A stretch of DNA of 48,469 nt from Armatimonadota bacterium. Lineage in GTDB: Bacteria; Armatimonadota; Chthonomonadetes; Chthonomonadales; CAJBBX01. Positions 26,788 through 34,711 of the stretch are shown piece by piece. The stretch covers positions 1 through 48,469 of the forward strand of contig JAPLCQ010000102.1 of NCBI GenBank assembly GCA_026392115.1, read 5' to 3'. Below the pieces are notes generated by a model. That model was given only the letters and a program-made list of their open reading frames with translations, was not told the origin of the DNA and did no database searches. The position numbers were made by a program, and so were the translations under genes. Numbering within the stretch: position 1 is the stretch's first letter; each line of letters starts with the position of its first letter.

Positions 26788-27705
26788 GTGTCCTACACGG
26801 TAGCGGTGGCTCAGATCAAGCCCAAAAAGGCGGACTACCAGCACAACCTGGCCCGCGTGGCCGGTGTGTTCGAGCAGGTGGCGCACCTTTCGCCCCGCCC
26901 GGATGTGCTGGTCCTGCCCGAGACTGCCATGAGCGGCTACTTTCTGGAGGGCGGGGTCCGCGAGGCCTCGCGCACCGCCCAGGAGCTGTTCACCAACCTT
27001 CTTGCCCGCTTCCGCGCCAGCTTCCCGGTCGATGCCGTTCTGGACGTGGTGGTCGGCTTCTATGAGGCCGCCGAGGGGCGCTTCTACAACTCCGCCCTGT
27101 ATGCCACGCTGAGCGGCACTGAGTGCCCGGAGCCGTCCCGCATCGTCCACGTGCACCGCAAGTTCTTTCTGCCCACCTACGGCGTCTTCGACGAGAAGCG
27201 GTTCGTGGATCGCGGTCGGACCATCGCGGCCTACCCTACGCGTCTGGGCCCCGCCGCCATGCTCATTTGCGAGGATGCCTGGCATTCGGTCTCCAGCGCG
27301 GTGGCCGCCCTGCAAGGCGCGCTGTCCCTGTACGTGCTCAGCGCGTCGCCTGGCCGAGGGTTTGAGGGCGCCACTACCGGCAATCTTCAGCGTTGGGATC
27401 GGTTGCTGCCTGGCATAGCAGAAGAACACAATATCTTCGTGGTCTACGCCGGACTGGTGGGCTTCGAGGGAGGCAAGGGGTTCACCGGCTCGTCGCGCAT
27501 CGTCGATCCTTGGGGCGCCGAGGTGGTCCGCGGTCCGGTCTTTGATGAGTGCGTGGTGTCGGGCTCCGTGGACCTCGACCTTCTGGCCGCGGCCCGGGCC
27601 GGAACGCCGCTCCTCATGGACTTGGAGTCGAATCTTGGAGACCTGAGCCTCATGCTGGATCGGCTGGTGCGCGGCCCGCACGAACTGCTTGGAGCCAACC
27701 TGTGA
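26788..27705 (+). CDS. Nitrilase-family amidase, probable glutaminase subunit of NAD synthetase
   Basis: This encodes 305 residues of the carbon-nitrogen hydrolase superfamily with the complete Glu-Lys-Cys triad: Glu in LVLPETAMSGY near 46, Lys in VHRKFFLPTYGVFDEKR near 125, and Cys in MLICEDAWHS near 161. In most bacteria with glutamine-dependent NAD synthetase this domain is fused to the N-terminus of NadE. Here it is a separate protein whose stop overlaps the start of the synthetase gene (GTGA). I infer that it hydrolyses glutamine and hands ammonia to the synthetase; a free omega-amidase is the alternative. GTG 26788 is preceded by AGGGGAG. Confidence 0.85.
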   Translation: MSYTVAVAQIKPKKADYQHNLARVAGVFEQVAHLSPRPDVLVLPETAMSGYFLEGGVREASRTAQELFTNLLARFRASFPVDAVLDVVVGFYEAAEGRFYNSALYATLSGTECPEPSRIVHVHRKFFLPTYGVFDEKRFVDRGRTIAAYPTRLGPAAMLICEDAWHSVSSAVAALQGALSLYVLSASPGRGFEGATTGNLQRWDRLLPGIAEEHNIFVVYAGLVGFEGGKGFTGSSRIVDPWGAEVVRGPVFDECVVSGSVDLDLLAAARAGTPLLMDLESNLGDLSLMLDRLVRGPHELLGANL

Positions 27706-28577
27706 GCGTACTCGAACCGCAGTTGCTGGTCGTCGCGGCGAAGGCCTTCGATCCGGCGGACGACACCCCGCTTGCGCTGAATGCCGACCTGACAGTGGAA
27801 TGGCTGGTCGAGTTCCTGCGCGACGAGATCGTTAGGCGCCGGGGCTTCCGCCGCGCGGTTGTGGGTCTTTCCGGCGGTGTCGACTCGTCACTGACGGCCT
27901 ACCTTTGTGCGCTGGCCCTGGGCGCCGAGAACGTCTTCGGGGTCCGCATGCCGTACCGCACCAGCAGTCAGGACAGCCTGGATCACGCGGCCATGGTGGC
28001 CGAAGCTCTCGCGCTGCCTATGAGTACCGTGGAGATCACCGGAGCGGTGGACGGCTACCTGAGCTTGGAGCCCGAGGCCGACGGACGCCGACGCGGCAAC
28101 GTGATGGCCCGAACACGCATGGTGGTTCTGTTCGACCAGAGCGCCAAGCTCGCGGCCTTGCCCGTCGGCACCGGCAACAAGACCGAGCGTCTCTTCGGAT
28201 ACTTTACCTGGCACGCCGATGACTCGCCGCCGGTGAATCCTCTGGGCGACCTCTACAAGACGCAGGTTTGGCAACTCGCGGCGACCGTCGGCGTGCCGGA
28301 GGTGATCGTTCAGAAGCCCGCGTCGGCGGACCTGGTGGTGGGCCAGACCGACGAAGGCGATTTCGGGATATCGTATGCCCGGGCCGACCGCATCCTCTAC
28401 CACCTGCTGCGCGGCTATACGCCGGACAAGCTGGTGGAGATCGGGTTCCCGGCGTCCGAGGTCGGTCTGGTGGTAGGTCGCCTTAGCTCCACGCACTGGA
28501 AGCGGCACTTGCCGACCAGCGCCATGCTTTCCACGACCAGCATCAATGACTACTACCTTCGTCCCGTGGACTACTGA
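27702..28577 (+). CDS. nadE: NAD+ synthetase, synthetase subunit
   Basis: This encodes a 291-residue ATP-pyrophosphatase that amidates deamido-NAD to NAD+ in the last step of NAD biosynthesis. The P-loop SGGVDSS lies near residue 57. Further family blocks are MPYRTSSQDS, PVGTGNKTERLFGYFT, GDLYKTQVWQLA and KPASADLVVGQTDEGDFGISY. It lacks the amidase domain of fused enzymes, which is supplied by the preceding overlapping gene. The start GTG overlaps that gene's stop by four bases. The C-terminus WKRHLPTSAMLS is typical for the family. The transhydrogenase operon diverges just upstream, so NAD(P) supply genes cluster here. Confidence 0.95.
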   Translation: MSVLEPQLLVVAAKAFDPADDTPLALNADLTVEWLVEFLRDEIVRRRGFRRAVVGLSGGVDSSLTAYLCALALGAENVFGVRMPYRTSSQDSLDHAAMVAEALALPMSTVEITGAVDGYLSLEPEADGRRRGNVMARTRMVVLFDQSAKLAALPVGTGNKTERLFGYFTWHADDSPPVNPLGDLYKTQVWQLAATVGVPEVIVQKPASADLVVGQTDEGDFGISYARADRILYHLLRGYTPDKLVEIGFPASEVGLVVGRLSSTHWKRHLPTSAMLSTTSINDYYLRPVDY

Positions 28578-28604
28578 CGTGCCTGGTCGGGGGCTCTAGG
28601 TCGG

Positions 28605-29738
28605 GTGGGGTTCGCCTCTGCCGGCCCATGGGTACGGGTCGCGCTCAGCCATCCCGATCTGGTGGCCTGGTATCTGCACAACCGGCCTCGCCTCCTGGGC
28701 CTTGCCTGGGAGCAGCGGATGCCATCCGGCCGAAGCCGGGGCCCCATCGGCATCACCCTCAAGCCGACGCTGGCCTGCAACCTGCGGTGCCGGATGTGCT
28801 CGTTTGTCGCCGACGGCTCAGTTCAGTCCAACCCCCGCGACTCGTTGGCTCTCGAGGTCTGGAAGGGCCTCATTGATGATGTCGCGCCGTGGCGGCCCTA
28901 TGTTTGGCTGACTGGCGGAGAGCCCACCCTGTGGCGCGGCTTCGCTGAACTGCTTGGGCATTGCCGCAAACGGAGGTTGCTGACGGGCGTCACGACCAAC
29001 GGCACCATGCTGGCGCCGCTGGCCGAGGCGATAATGCGGTTCCCCATGGACATCCTGGTTATATCGGTGGACGGCACGGCTGATGTGCACAACCGTGTGC
29101 GCGGCCGTGACAGAGCCTTCGAGCGCATGGCAGAGGGTGTGGCGGCGATCCAGCGGCTAAGGCGCGCATCTCGCACTGCGCGGCCGACCATCGTCCTGAG
29201 TTGCGCCATCACACCCGACAACTATGACCGGCTGGGCGATCTCCTGGGCGTCGCAGATGATCTCGGGGCCGATGCGTTGAGCTTTCAGCACCTCTGGCAG
29301 ATGACGCCCGCCATGGTGGCGGAACACAACCGTCGGTGGGGGAGCGAGCATCGCTTGCCGATCCAAGCGGGCGATGCACCGGCGCCGAACGTGGACATCG
29401 ACCGGCTGCTTCACTCCATCAGCGTGGTCAGGCGGGCATCGCCCCGGATGCCCGTCCTGTTCCAACCGGGCATGACCGAGCGCGAGATCGGGCTCTACTA
29501 CGCCGAGCCGGAGCGCTTCGTGAAGCGGAGTCGAGCCGCATGCGCTTGGCTCAACACCGACGTACTGCCCAACGGTGATGTCTCGCCCTGCTTCGGCATG
29601 GTATGCGGCAACATCACGCAGCAGGGCTTCCGGGAGATATGGAACGGACCGGGCTTCACCGCGCACCGCCGCAGGCTGAGCATGGAGGGCGACTTCCCGA
29701 TCTGCGCCCGCTGCTGCGCCTACTGGCGCCGCGACTGA
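28605..29738 (+). CDS. Radical SAM protein with SPASM-like C-terminus
   Basis: This encodes 377 residues. The CNLRCRMC motif (Cys 58, 62, 65) holds the 4Fe-4S cluster that cleaves S-adenosylmethionine. WLTGGEPTLW, TTNGTML and VISVDGTADVHNRVRG are the usual following strands. The last 90 residues have several Cys (ACAWLNTDVLPNGDVSPC, CARCC), the mark of SPASM or twitch-type auxiliary cluster domains used in peptide modification, anaerobic sulfatase maturation and some lipid or cofactor pathways. No precursor peptide or sulfatase gene lies nearby. Start GTG 28605 leaves a 27-base gap after nadE; the ribosome site is weak. pyrE follows 17 bases later. The substrate is unknown. Confidence 0.85.
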   Translation: MGFASAGPWVRVALSHPDLVAWYLHNRPRLLGLAWEQRMPSGRSRGPIGITLKPTLACNLRCRMCSFVADGSVQSNPRDSLALEVWKGLIDDVAPWRPYVWLTGGEPTLWRGFAELLGHCRKRRLLTGVTTNGTMLAPLAEAIMRFPMDILVISVDGTADVHNRVRGRDRAFERMAEGVAAIQRLRRASRTARPTIVLSCAITPDNYDRLGDLLGVADDLGADALSFQHLWQMTPAMVAEHNRRWGSEHRLPIQAGDAPAPNVDIDRLLHSISVVRRASPRMPVLFQPGMTEREIGLYYAEPERFVKRSRAACAWLNTDVLPNGDVSPCFGMVCGNITQQGFREIWNGPGFTAHRRRLSMEGDFPICARCCAYWRRD

Positions 29739-29755
29739 GAGAGGAGAACCGCACG

Positions 29756-30340
29756 ATGGACAACCACGAGGCTCTGGACCTCTTCGCACAGGCCGGCGCC
29801 CTGCTGACGGGGCACTTCAAGCTCTCAAGTGGTCTGCACAGCGACCAGTACCTTGAGAAGTTCCGCCTGTTCGAGGACCCTCGGACGCTCGACCTGCTGG
29901 CCGCCGACCTGGCCCGCCGCTTTGCCGATGACCGCATCGACGTGGTGCTCGGGCCCACCACCGCGGGCATCATCCTCGCCTATGCCGTGGCACTCCATCT
30001 GGGTGTGGAAGCCCGCTACGCCGAGCGTGAGGGCGACGAGCGGCGGCTCCGGCGCGGGCAGGCGCTGGAGCCCGGTTCGCGGGTGCTGGTGGTTGATGAC
30101 ATCCTTACAACCGGCGGCTCGATCCGCGAGTGCCTCGGCGTGCTGGCGAGCCACGGGGCGGCGCTCGCCGGCGTCGGTGTACTCGCCGACCGCACCGGCG
30201 GCGAACTCACGTTCGGCGCGCCCACACGCTCTGTCCTCTGCGTCAAGGTGGCGGCCTTCGATCCCGGCGACTGCCCACAGTGCGCCGCGGGATCGCCCAT
30301 CACGGCTCCCGGCACGCGCCATCTGGCGAGCGCGTCCTGA
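29756..30340 (+). CDS. pyrE: Orotate phosphoribosyltransferase
   Basis: This encodes 194 residues. PyrE joins orotate to PRPP to give orotidine monophosphate in pyrimidine synthesis. The PRPP-binding loop is VLVVDDILTTGGSI near 107-120, and the N-terminal block GHFKLSSGLHSDQYLEK is the orotate-side signature. The ATG at 29756 follows GAGAGGAG with good spacing; the frame is open further upstream, but only within the radical SAM gene. The protein is about 20 residues shorter than the Escherichia coli enzyme, as in the Bacillus-type family. The next gene begins on the last base of its stop codon (TGATG). Confidence 0.95.
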   Translation: MDNHEALDLFAQAGALLTGHFKLSSGLHSDQYLEKFRLFEDPRTLDLLAADLARRFADDRIDVVLGPTTAGIILAYAVALHLGVEARYAEREGDERRLRRGQALEPGSRVLVVDDILTTGGSIRECLGVLASHGAALAGVGVLADRTGGELTFGAPTRSVLCVKVAAFDPGDCPQCAAGSPITAPGTRHLASAS

Positions 30341-32568
30341 TGCCGCGTATTCTGGGTCCGGCGATGCTGGCCATCGCCCTCGTCGGGCGGTCGCTCGCGC
30401 AGACGGCGCCGACGCCTGCCGTCCTGGGCTTTGAGCAGCATGACGGCCACGGATGCGTCGGCTGGGCGCCGTTCGGAGCGGGCTATGAGATGGACCGAGA
30501 CCAGCCCAAGGAGGGCGCCACCTCCATCCGTTGTGCGGCTCCGCGGCCCGATGAAGCGCATGGAGCCACATTCACCGCCGAACTGAACCAGACCGCGCCG
30601 AGACCCGTGGTGGTCACCGGCTGGAGTCGGTGCGAGGGCGTATCGGGCCATTCCGATAACGATTACGCGATCTACATCGATATCACCTATACCGACGGGA
30701 CCCCGCTCTGGGGCCAGACCGCCCCGTTCGCGGTCGGCTCCCACGGCTGGCAGCAGCGGCAGGTCACGGTCATACCGGCCAAGCCTATCGCCCAGGTTCA
30801 CGTCCACGCCCTGTTTCGCAACCACACGGGCACGGCTTGGTTCGACGGCTTCACGTTCAACCGTGCACTGACGCTCTGCTACGTTCGCCGAATGGAGCGC
30901 GGCGCCTGCGTCTGGCTCAATGACCTCCGCGAGAGCCGACAGGTGGACGCCAATGCCGACGCGTGCAACGTTACCCGGACCAACCTGGGTGCGGCCGGGC
31001 AGATGTCGATCTATCCTTTCGGGGCCGTGCGGTGCGGCAAGCGGGTCGCGGCGCTGGCCGTGCCCGCGTCGTTGGGGCCGCGTGTGGTCCGCTTCGGCTT
31101 CAACGGCGCTTCGCGACTGCTCTATGCGTCATTCGACGTGTGCTTGAGCCGCAAGGCCCTCCGCTCATTGGACCCGCAGGGACGCGCCGCGGCATCTGTC
31201 ACGGCTCTGTCGTTCGACGCCGATGCGCGGTGGGGCTTCAGGTCCGTCGTCGCCGAGTACGCCAGGCACGATCCGTCGGCCTTTGAGCGTCGCGCCAAGG
31301 CCGAGGGCCTCTGGATACCCTTCGTGCCGCCGGCCAAGGTGGAGCGCAGTTCCGACTTCGGCTTTGCCTACCACGAGGGCGACGACAGCCTGGAGTCCGA
31401 CGACAGGCTCGGCGTCCTCAGCTTCCGCTATACCGAGCCGATGACCTACTGGATGGCCATGCCCAAGGCCATGCCGCGGACGCTCGAAGCCGGTCTCGCC
31501 GAGGTTCGGCGGCAGGCGCGCGAGGCCGCGGGCGAGCAACGCCTGATGGCCCAGGCGACCCTCAACAGTGGCTGTCTGGAGGCCGACGGAAGGCCGCACG
31601 TGGACTTCATTGACGCGCCGTGGACCAACGGCGGGGTCTGGGCGCTCAACCCCAACCCGGCGCTGAGGGCGCCGTCAGGCGAGCTCAGCCGGGCGCAGAT
31701 GGCCTTCGGCGATGACGTGCTGCGTCGCATCTACGCCTCGGGCTCCTTGGACGGCGAGTACCTGGATTCGCTTGAGGGCTGGGCGGATGTGCTTGACTAC
31801 TCGGACCGCGGACTGGCCGCGCTGGCGTCTCCGCCCACCTTCGCGTCGGACAGCATGGAACCGGTGGCGCCAACCTGGTTCAACGTGGCCGAGATGACCC
31901 GTTGGCTCAGTGGACGCCTCAGGTCCATGAACAAGCTGCTCATGGCCAACGCCACCCCCTGGCGCATCCACTGCTTCTCTCCGTGGCTCGACGTCATGGG
32001 AACCGAGACCAACTGGCTGCCCGGCGGCGAGTGGCGGCCCGACTCCCACGCGGTCTTCAGCCTGCGGCGAGTGCTCAGCGGCACAAAGCCCTACTTGCTG
32101 CTGCAGAACACGGACTTCGAGAAGTTCGGTCGCACCGAGGTGGAGCGGTACATCCAGCGCTGCATGTTCTATGCCGTGTTCCCGAGCATGTTCAGCGTTG
32201 ATGCGTCGTCACGCAACTACTGGACCCAGCCTCAGTGGCACAACCGCGACCGTGACCTCTTCGTCCGCTACATGCCTGCCATCAAGAAGCTCTCCGCGGC
32301 GGGCTGGCGACCGATCACGGGAGCGACGGCGACGCCGTCGACGGTCTGGCTGGAGCGGTACGGCGCCGACTGCCTCGCCGTCACCAACACGGCGGACGCC
32401 GAGGCAACCGGCGCGATTCGTTTCGAAGGCGATGCCTGGAGCGCGGCGGCCCACGACTTGGTGTCCGGTGAGGTCGTGCCTGCCCATGTGGTATCGAAGG
32501 TCGTCCAGTTGGCCGTGAAGCTCAAGGCGGGGGAGACCCGGGCGTTCCGGGTCGGGCCCAAGCCCTAG
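30340..32568 (+). CDS. Large secreted protein, possible glycoside-active enzyme
   Basis: This encodes 742 residues from the ATG overlapping the pyrE stop. The N-terminus is a signal peptide ending SLA-Q. Residues about 25-180 look like a carbohydrate-binding beta-sandwich (GATSIRCAAP; WQQRQVTVIPAKPIAQVHVHALFRN; GTAWFDGFTFN). The central part contains SGSLDGEYLDSLEGWADVLDYS, DVMGTETNWLPGG and YLLLQNTDFEKF, with acidic residues at strand ends as in TIM-barrel glycoside hydrolases, and a beta-rich C-terminal domain follows. I cannot place it in a numbered family. Coupling to pyrE is probably only transcriptional. It adds to the secreted glycan-directed proteins in this window. Confidence 0.75.
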   Translation: MPRILGPAMLAIALVGRSLAQTAPTPAVLGFEQHDGHGCVGWAPFGAGYEMDRDQPKEGATSIRCAAPRPDEAHGATFTAELNQTAPRPVVVTGWSRCEGVSGHSDNDYAIYIDITYTDGTPLWGQTAPFAVGSHGWQQRQVTVIPAKPIAQVHVHALFRNHTGTAWFDGFTFNRALTLCYVRRMERGACVWLNDLRESRQVDANADACNVTRTNLGAAGQMSIYPFGAVRCGKRVAALAVPASLGPRVVRFGFNGASRLLYASFDVCLSRKALRSLDPQGRAAASVTALSFDADARWGFRSVVAEYARHDPSAFERRAKAEGLWIPFVPPAKVERSSDFGFAYHEGDDSLESDDRLGVLSFRYTEPMTYWMAMPKAMPRTLEAGLAEVRRQAREAAGEQRLMAQATLNSGCLEADGRPHVDFIDAPWTNGGVWALNPNPALRAPSGELSRAQMAFGDDVLRRIYASGSLDGEYLDSLEGWADVLDYSDRGLAALASPPTFASDSMEPVAPTWFNVAEMTRWLSGRLRSMNKLLMANATPWRIHCFSPWLDVMGTETNWLPGGEWRPDSHAVFSLRRVLSGTKPYLLLQNTDFEKFGRTEVERYIQRCMFYAVFPSMFSVDASSRNYWTQPQWHNRDRDLFVRYMPAIKKLSAAGWRPITGATATPSTVWLERYGADCLAVTNTADAEATGAIRFEGDAWSAAAHDLVSGEVVPAHVVSKVVQLAVKLKAGETRAFRVGPKP

Positions 32569-32590
32569 ACGCACCAAGGAGGTCGAACCG

Positions 32591-32968
32591 ATGAAGAAGG
32601 CGTTATGGACCGGCGCGAAGGTGGCGGAAGCCCCCTACACGCCGGGCGTGCAGGTGGGGGAGATGGTCTTCGTCTCGGGCCAGGTTCCGCTGGACCCGGC
32701 GACGAAGCAGCTTGTGGCGGGTGAGTTCGAGGACCGTGTGCGGCAGTGCCTTGCCAATGTGGCTGCCGTGCTGCAGCAGGCCGGGGCGGACCTGTCCAAC
32801 GTAGTGAAGACCACGGTCTTCCTCACGGACTTGGAGCAGTTCGCCCGCATGAACGCCGTCTACAAGGAGCACTTCGACGACGTGCGCCCCGCAAGGAGCT
32901 GCATCCAGGTCTGCCGACTGCCGATGGGCGCCGACGTGGAGATCGAGGCCATCGCGATCGTGCCGTAG
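32591..32968 (+). CDS. ridA: RidA family enamine/imine deaminase
   Basis: This is a 125-residue RidA/YjgF/UK114 protein, which hydrolyses reactive enamine intermediates released by PLP enzymes. AAGGAGG stands before ATG 32591. Family blocks are VFVSGQVPLDP, VVKTTVFLTDL and PARSCIQVCRLPMGADVEIEAIAI, the last containing the conserved Arg (near 101) that binds substrate carboxylate. It is a trimeric cytoplasmic enzyme of normal length. It ends five bases before the stop of the convergent ftsY gene. Confidence 0.95.
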   Translation: MKKALWTGAKVAEAPYTPGVQVGEMVFVSGQVPLDPATKQLVAGEFEDRVRQCLANVAAVLQQAGADLSNVVKTTVFLTDLEQFARMNAVYKEHFDDVRPARSCIQVCRLPMGADVEIEAIAIVP

Positions 32969-32973
32969 CGGAG

Positions 32974-33867
32974 CTACCGGAGGAGGGCTTCGATGAAGGC
33001 TCCGGCCTCGAAGTCCTCCAGGTCCTCGGACTTCTCGCCCGTACCCACCAGGCGAATCGGTACGCCGACCTCGTCTGCGATCGTGAGCACGATGCCGCCT
33101 CGCGCGGTGCCGTCGAGCTTCGTCAGCACGATCCCTGTAATGCCGACCGCGTCGCGGAACTGCTTGGCCTGGTTCAGCCCGTTCTGGCCGGTAGTCGCGT
33201 CCAGGACCAGCAGCGTCTCGTCCGGCGGCCGTCCCAGTTCGCGCTCCGCCACGCGCACCACTTTGCGGAGCTCTTCCATCAGATTGTCCTTGGTATGGAG
33301 CCGTCCCGCCGTGTCCGCGATCACGGTATCGATGCCTCGGTTGCGCGCCGCGCGGATGGAGTCGAACACCACCGCGGAGGGATCTGAACCCTCGCGGTGC
33401 TTCAGCACCGATGCGCCCACGCGGTCGGCCCAGATCTCCAACTGGTCGATGGCCGCCGCTCGGAAGGTGTCGCCCGCCGCCATCATAACCGACCGGCCGT
33501 CGGCCCGGATGCGGCGTGCGATCTTGGCGATGGTGGTGGTTTTGCCCACGCCGTTCACGCCGACCACCAGGTAGAGGGTTGGCTTGTTCTCGGCCTGGGC
33601 AAGCGGGGCGCCCTGCCGTGACGAACGCTCCATCACCTGCGTCAACGCGACGCGCAGCGTGGAACGCACGTCCTCCTGCGATGCGATGCGCGACTCCCGC
33701 ACCTCCGTGCGCAAGGCGTCGAGGGCGGCGGTGGTGGTAGCCACGTTCACGTCGGCCTGCAGCAGCAGGGCCTCCAGGTCTTCGAACAGCTCCTCGTCGA
33801 TGCGTCCTCGACCCGTGATGAGCGTGTCGACGCGTTGTAGGATGCTCTTGACAAAGCCGAACCGCAT
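32974..33867 (-). CDS. ftsY: Signal recognition particle receptor FtsY
   Basis: This encodes 297 residues of the SRP-family GTPase that receives ribosome-SRP complexes at the inner membrane. The helical N domain occupies about residues 1-85. The G domain has GVNGVGKTTTIAKIA (P-loop), ADTAGRLHTKDNLMEEL, TKLDGTARGG and a final FIEALL helix. The acidic A domain of the Escherichia coli protein is absent, as in many other phyla, so the 297-residue length is normal. It is downstream of the TauE-like gene by 34 bases on the same strand and may be read from the sugar-transporter operon, which is an unusual partner for ftsY. Confidence 0.95.
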   Translation of the reverse strand: MRFGFVKSILQRVDTLITGRGRIDEELFEDLEALLLQADVNVATTTAALDALRTEVRESRIASQEDVRSTLRVALTQVMERSSRQGAPLAQAENKPTLYLVVGVNGVGKTTTIAKIARRIRADGRSVMMAAGDTFRAAAIDQLEIWADRVGASVLKHREGSDPSAVVFDSIRAARNRGIDTVIADTAGRLHTKDNLMEELRKVVRVAERELGRPPDETLLVLDATTGQNGLNQAKQFRDAVGITGIVLTKLDGTARGGIVLTIADEVGVPIRLVGTGEKSEDLEDFEAGAFIEALLR

Positions 33868-33901
33868 GGGCGGTCACCTCCCAGAGGATGCGCTGGAGCG
33901 C

Positions 33902-34711
33902 CTACAGCGCCTTGGATGCGCTCCAGGCGCAGACGAGCACCGCCACGAAGCCATACGAGAGCAACACGACCGACCCGTCGCCGCCGAGAGTGGCCATGCC
34001 CACCAAAGCGCCCGCAGCCGCGCCGCCCGCCGCGCCGCCCATGCACATGGCCCACCCGATGGTGCGGTCGATAGCCCCACGGACGGCGTAGGCGAGCAGC
34101 GGCAGGAGGGCGCCCGCCACAGCCACCAGCAGCGACGCCAGCAGGGCGGTGCCGGGTCGAAGACCCATCAGCAGGACGCAGGCGGGCACGAGCAGGATGC
34201 CGATGGGCACAGCCGTGGCCGCGGACACGGCGCCGACCAGGGCGCCGAAGACGGCGATGCCCGCGGAGGTTCCGGCCCAGTCGAACGTCAACGCGGGTGG
34301 CCCGCCCAGCCGCGTATGCCAGCCCTGCGACATGACGTACATGGCAAGCAGGGCTGAGAGCGAATAGGCGATGCGCGGCACGATGCGCGCCGGGAAACGC
34401 TGCCGCACGGCGCCGCCGATCACCACGCCGATAATGGCCGCCGCGGTGAGCAGCGCGACGAGCTCAACGGAGACCGACGCCTGGCCGGTGAGCATGGCCC
34501 CGGAAGCCGCGGCGACGGCCGCCGCCACAGCGGCCATCAGAGCCGTACCGGCACGCCTCTCCGGCGTGAAACCCAGCATGAAGCCGATCAGCGGGTCTGC
34601 CGCGATCTGGTTCGATATCCCCGAAGCGCCGCTCATCAGGCCCAGCACGCCGGAGAGCAGGAACATGACCGCCGCCTTGGCAAGCGGCATGTTGAACCGC
34701 CGGCGTTTCAT
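33902..34711 (-). CDS. TauE/SafE-like multi-pass membrane protein
   Basis: This encodes 269 residues from the ATG at 34711, which overlaps the stop of the upstream permease gene by four bases (ATGA). Eight or so hydrophobic helices are visible, rich in Ala, Gly and Val, with SGASGISNQIAADPLIGFMLG near the N-terminus and a second half of similar pattern, as in the TauE/SafE (DUF81) sulfite/organosulfonate exporter family. Transport substrate is unknown. Its tight coupling to a sugar importer suggests a related task, such as export of an anionic product, but that is speculation. Confidence 0.75.
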   Translation of the reverse strand: MKRRRFNMPLAKAAVMFLLSGVLGLMSGASGISNQIAADPLIGFMLGFTPERRAGTALMAAVAAAVAAASGAMLTGQASVSVELVALLTAAAIIGVVIGGAVRQRFPARIVPRIAYSLSALLAMYVMSQGWHTRLGGPPALTFDWAGTSAGIAVFGALVGAVSAATAVPIGILLVPACVLLMGLRPGTALLASLLVAVAGALLPLLAYAVRGAIDRTIGWAMCMGGAAGGAAAGALVGMATLGGDGSVVLLSYGFVAVLVCAWSASKAL

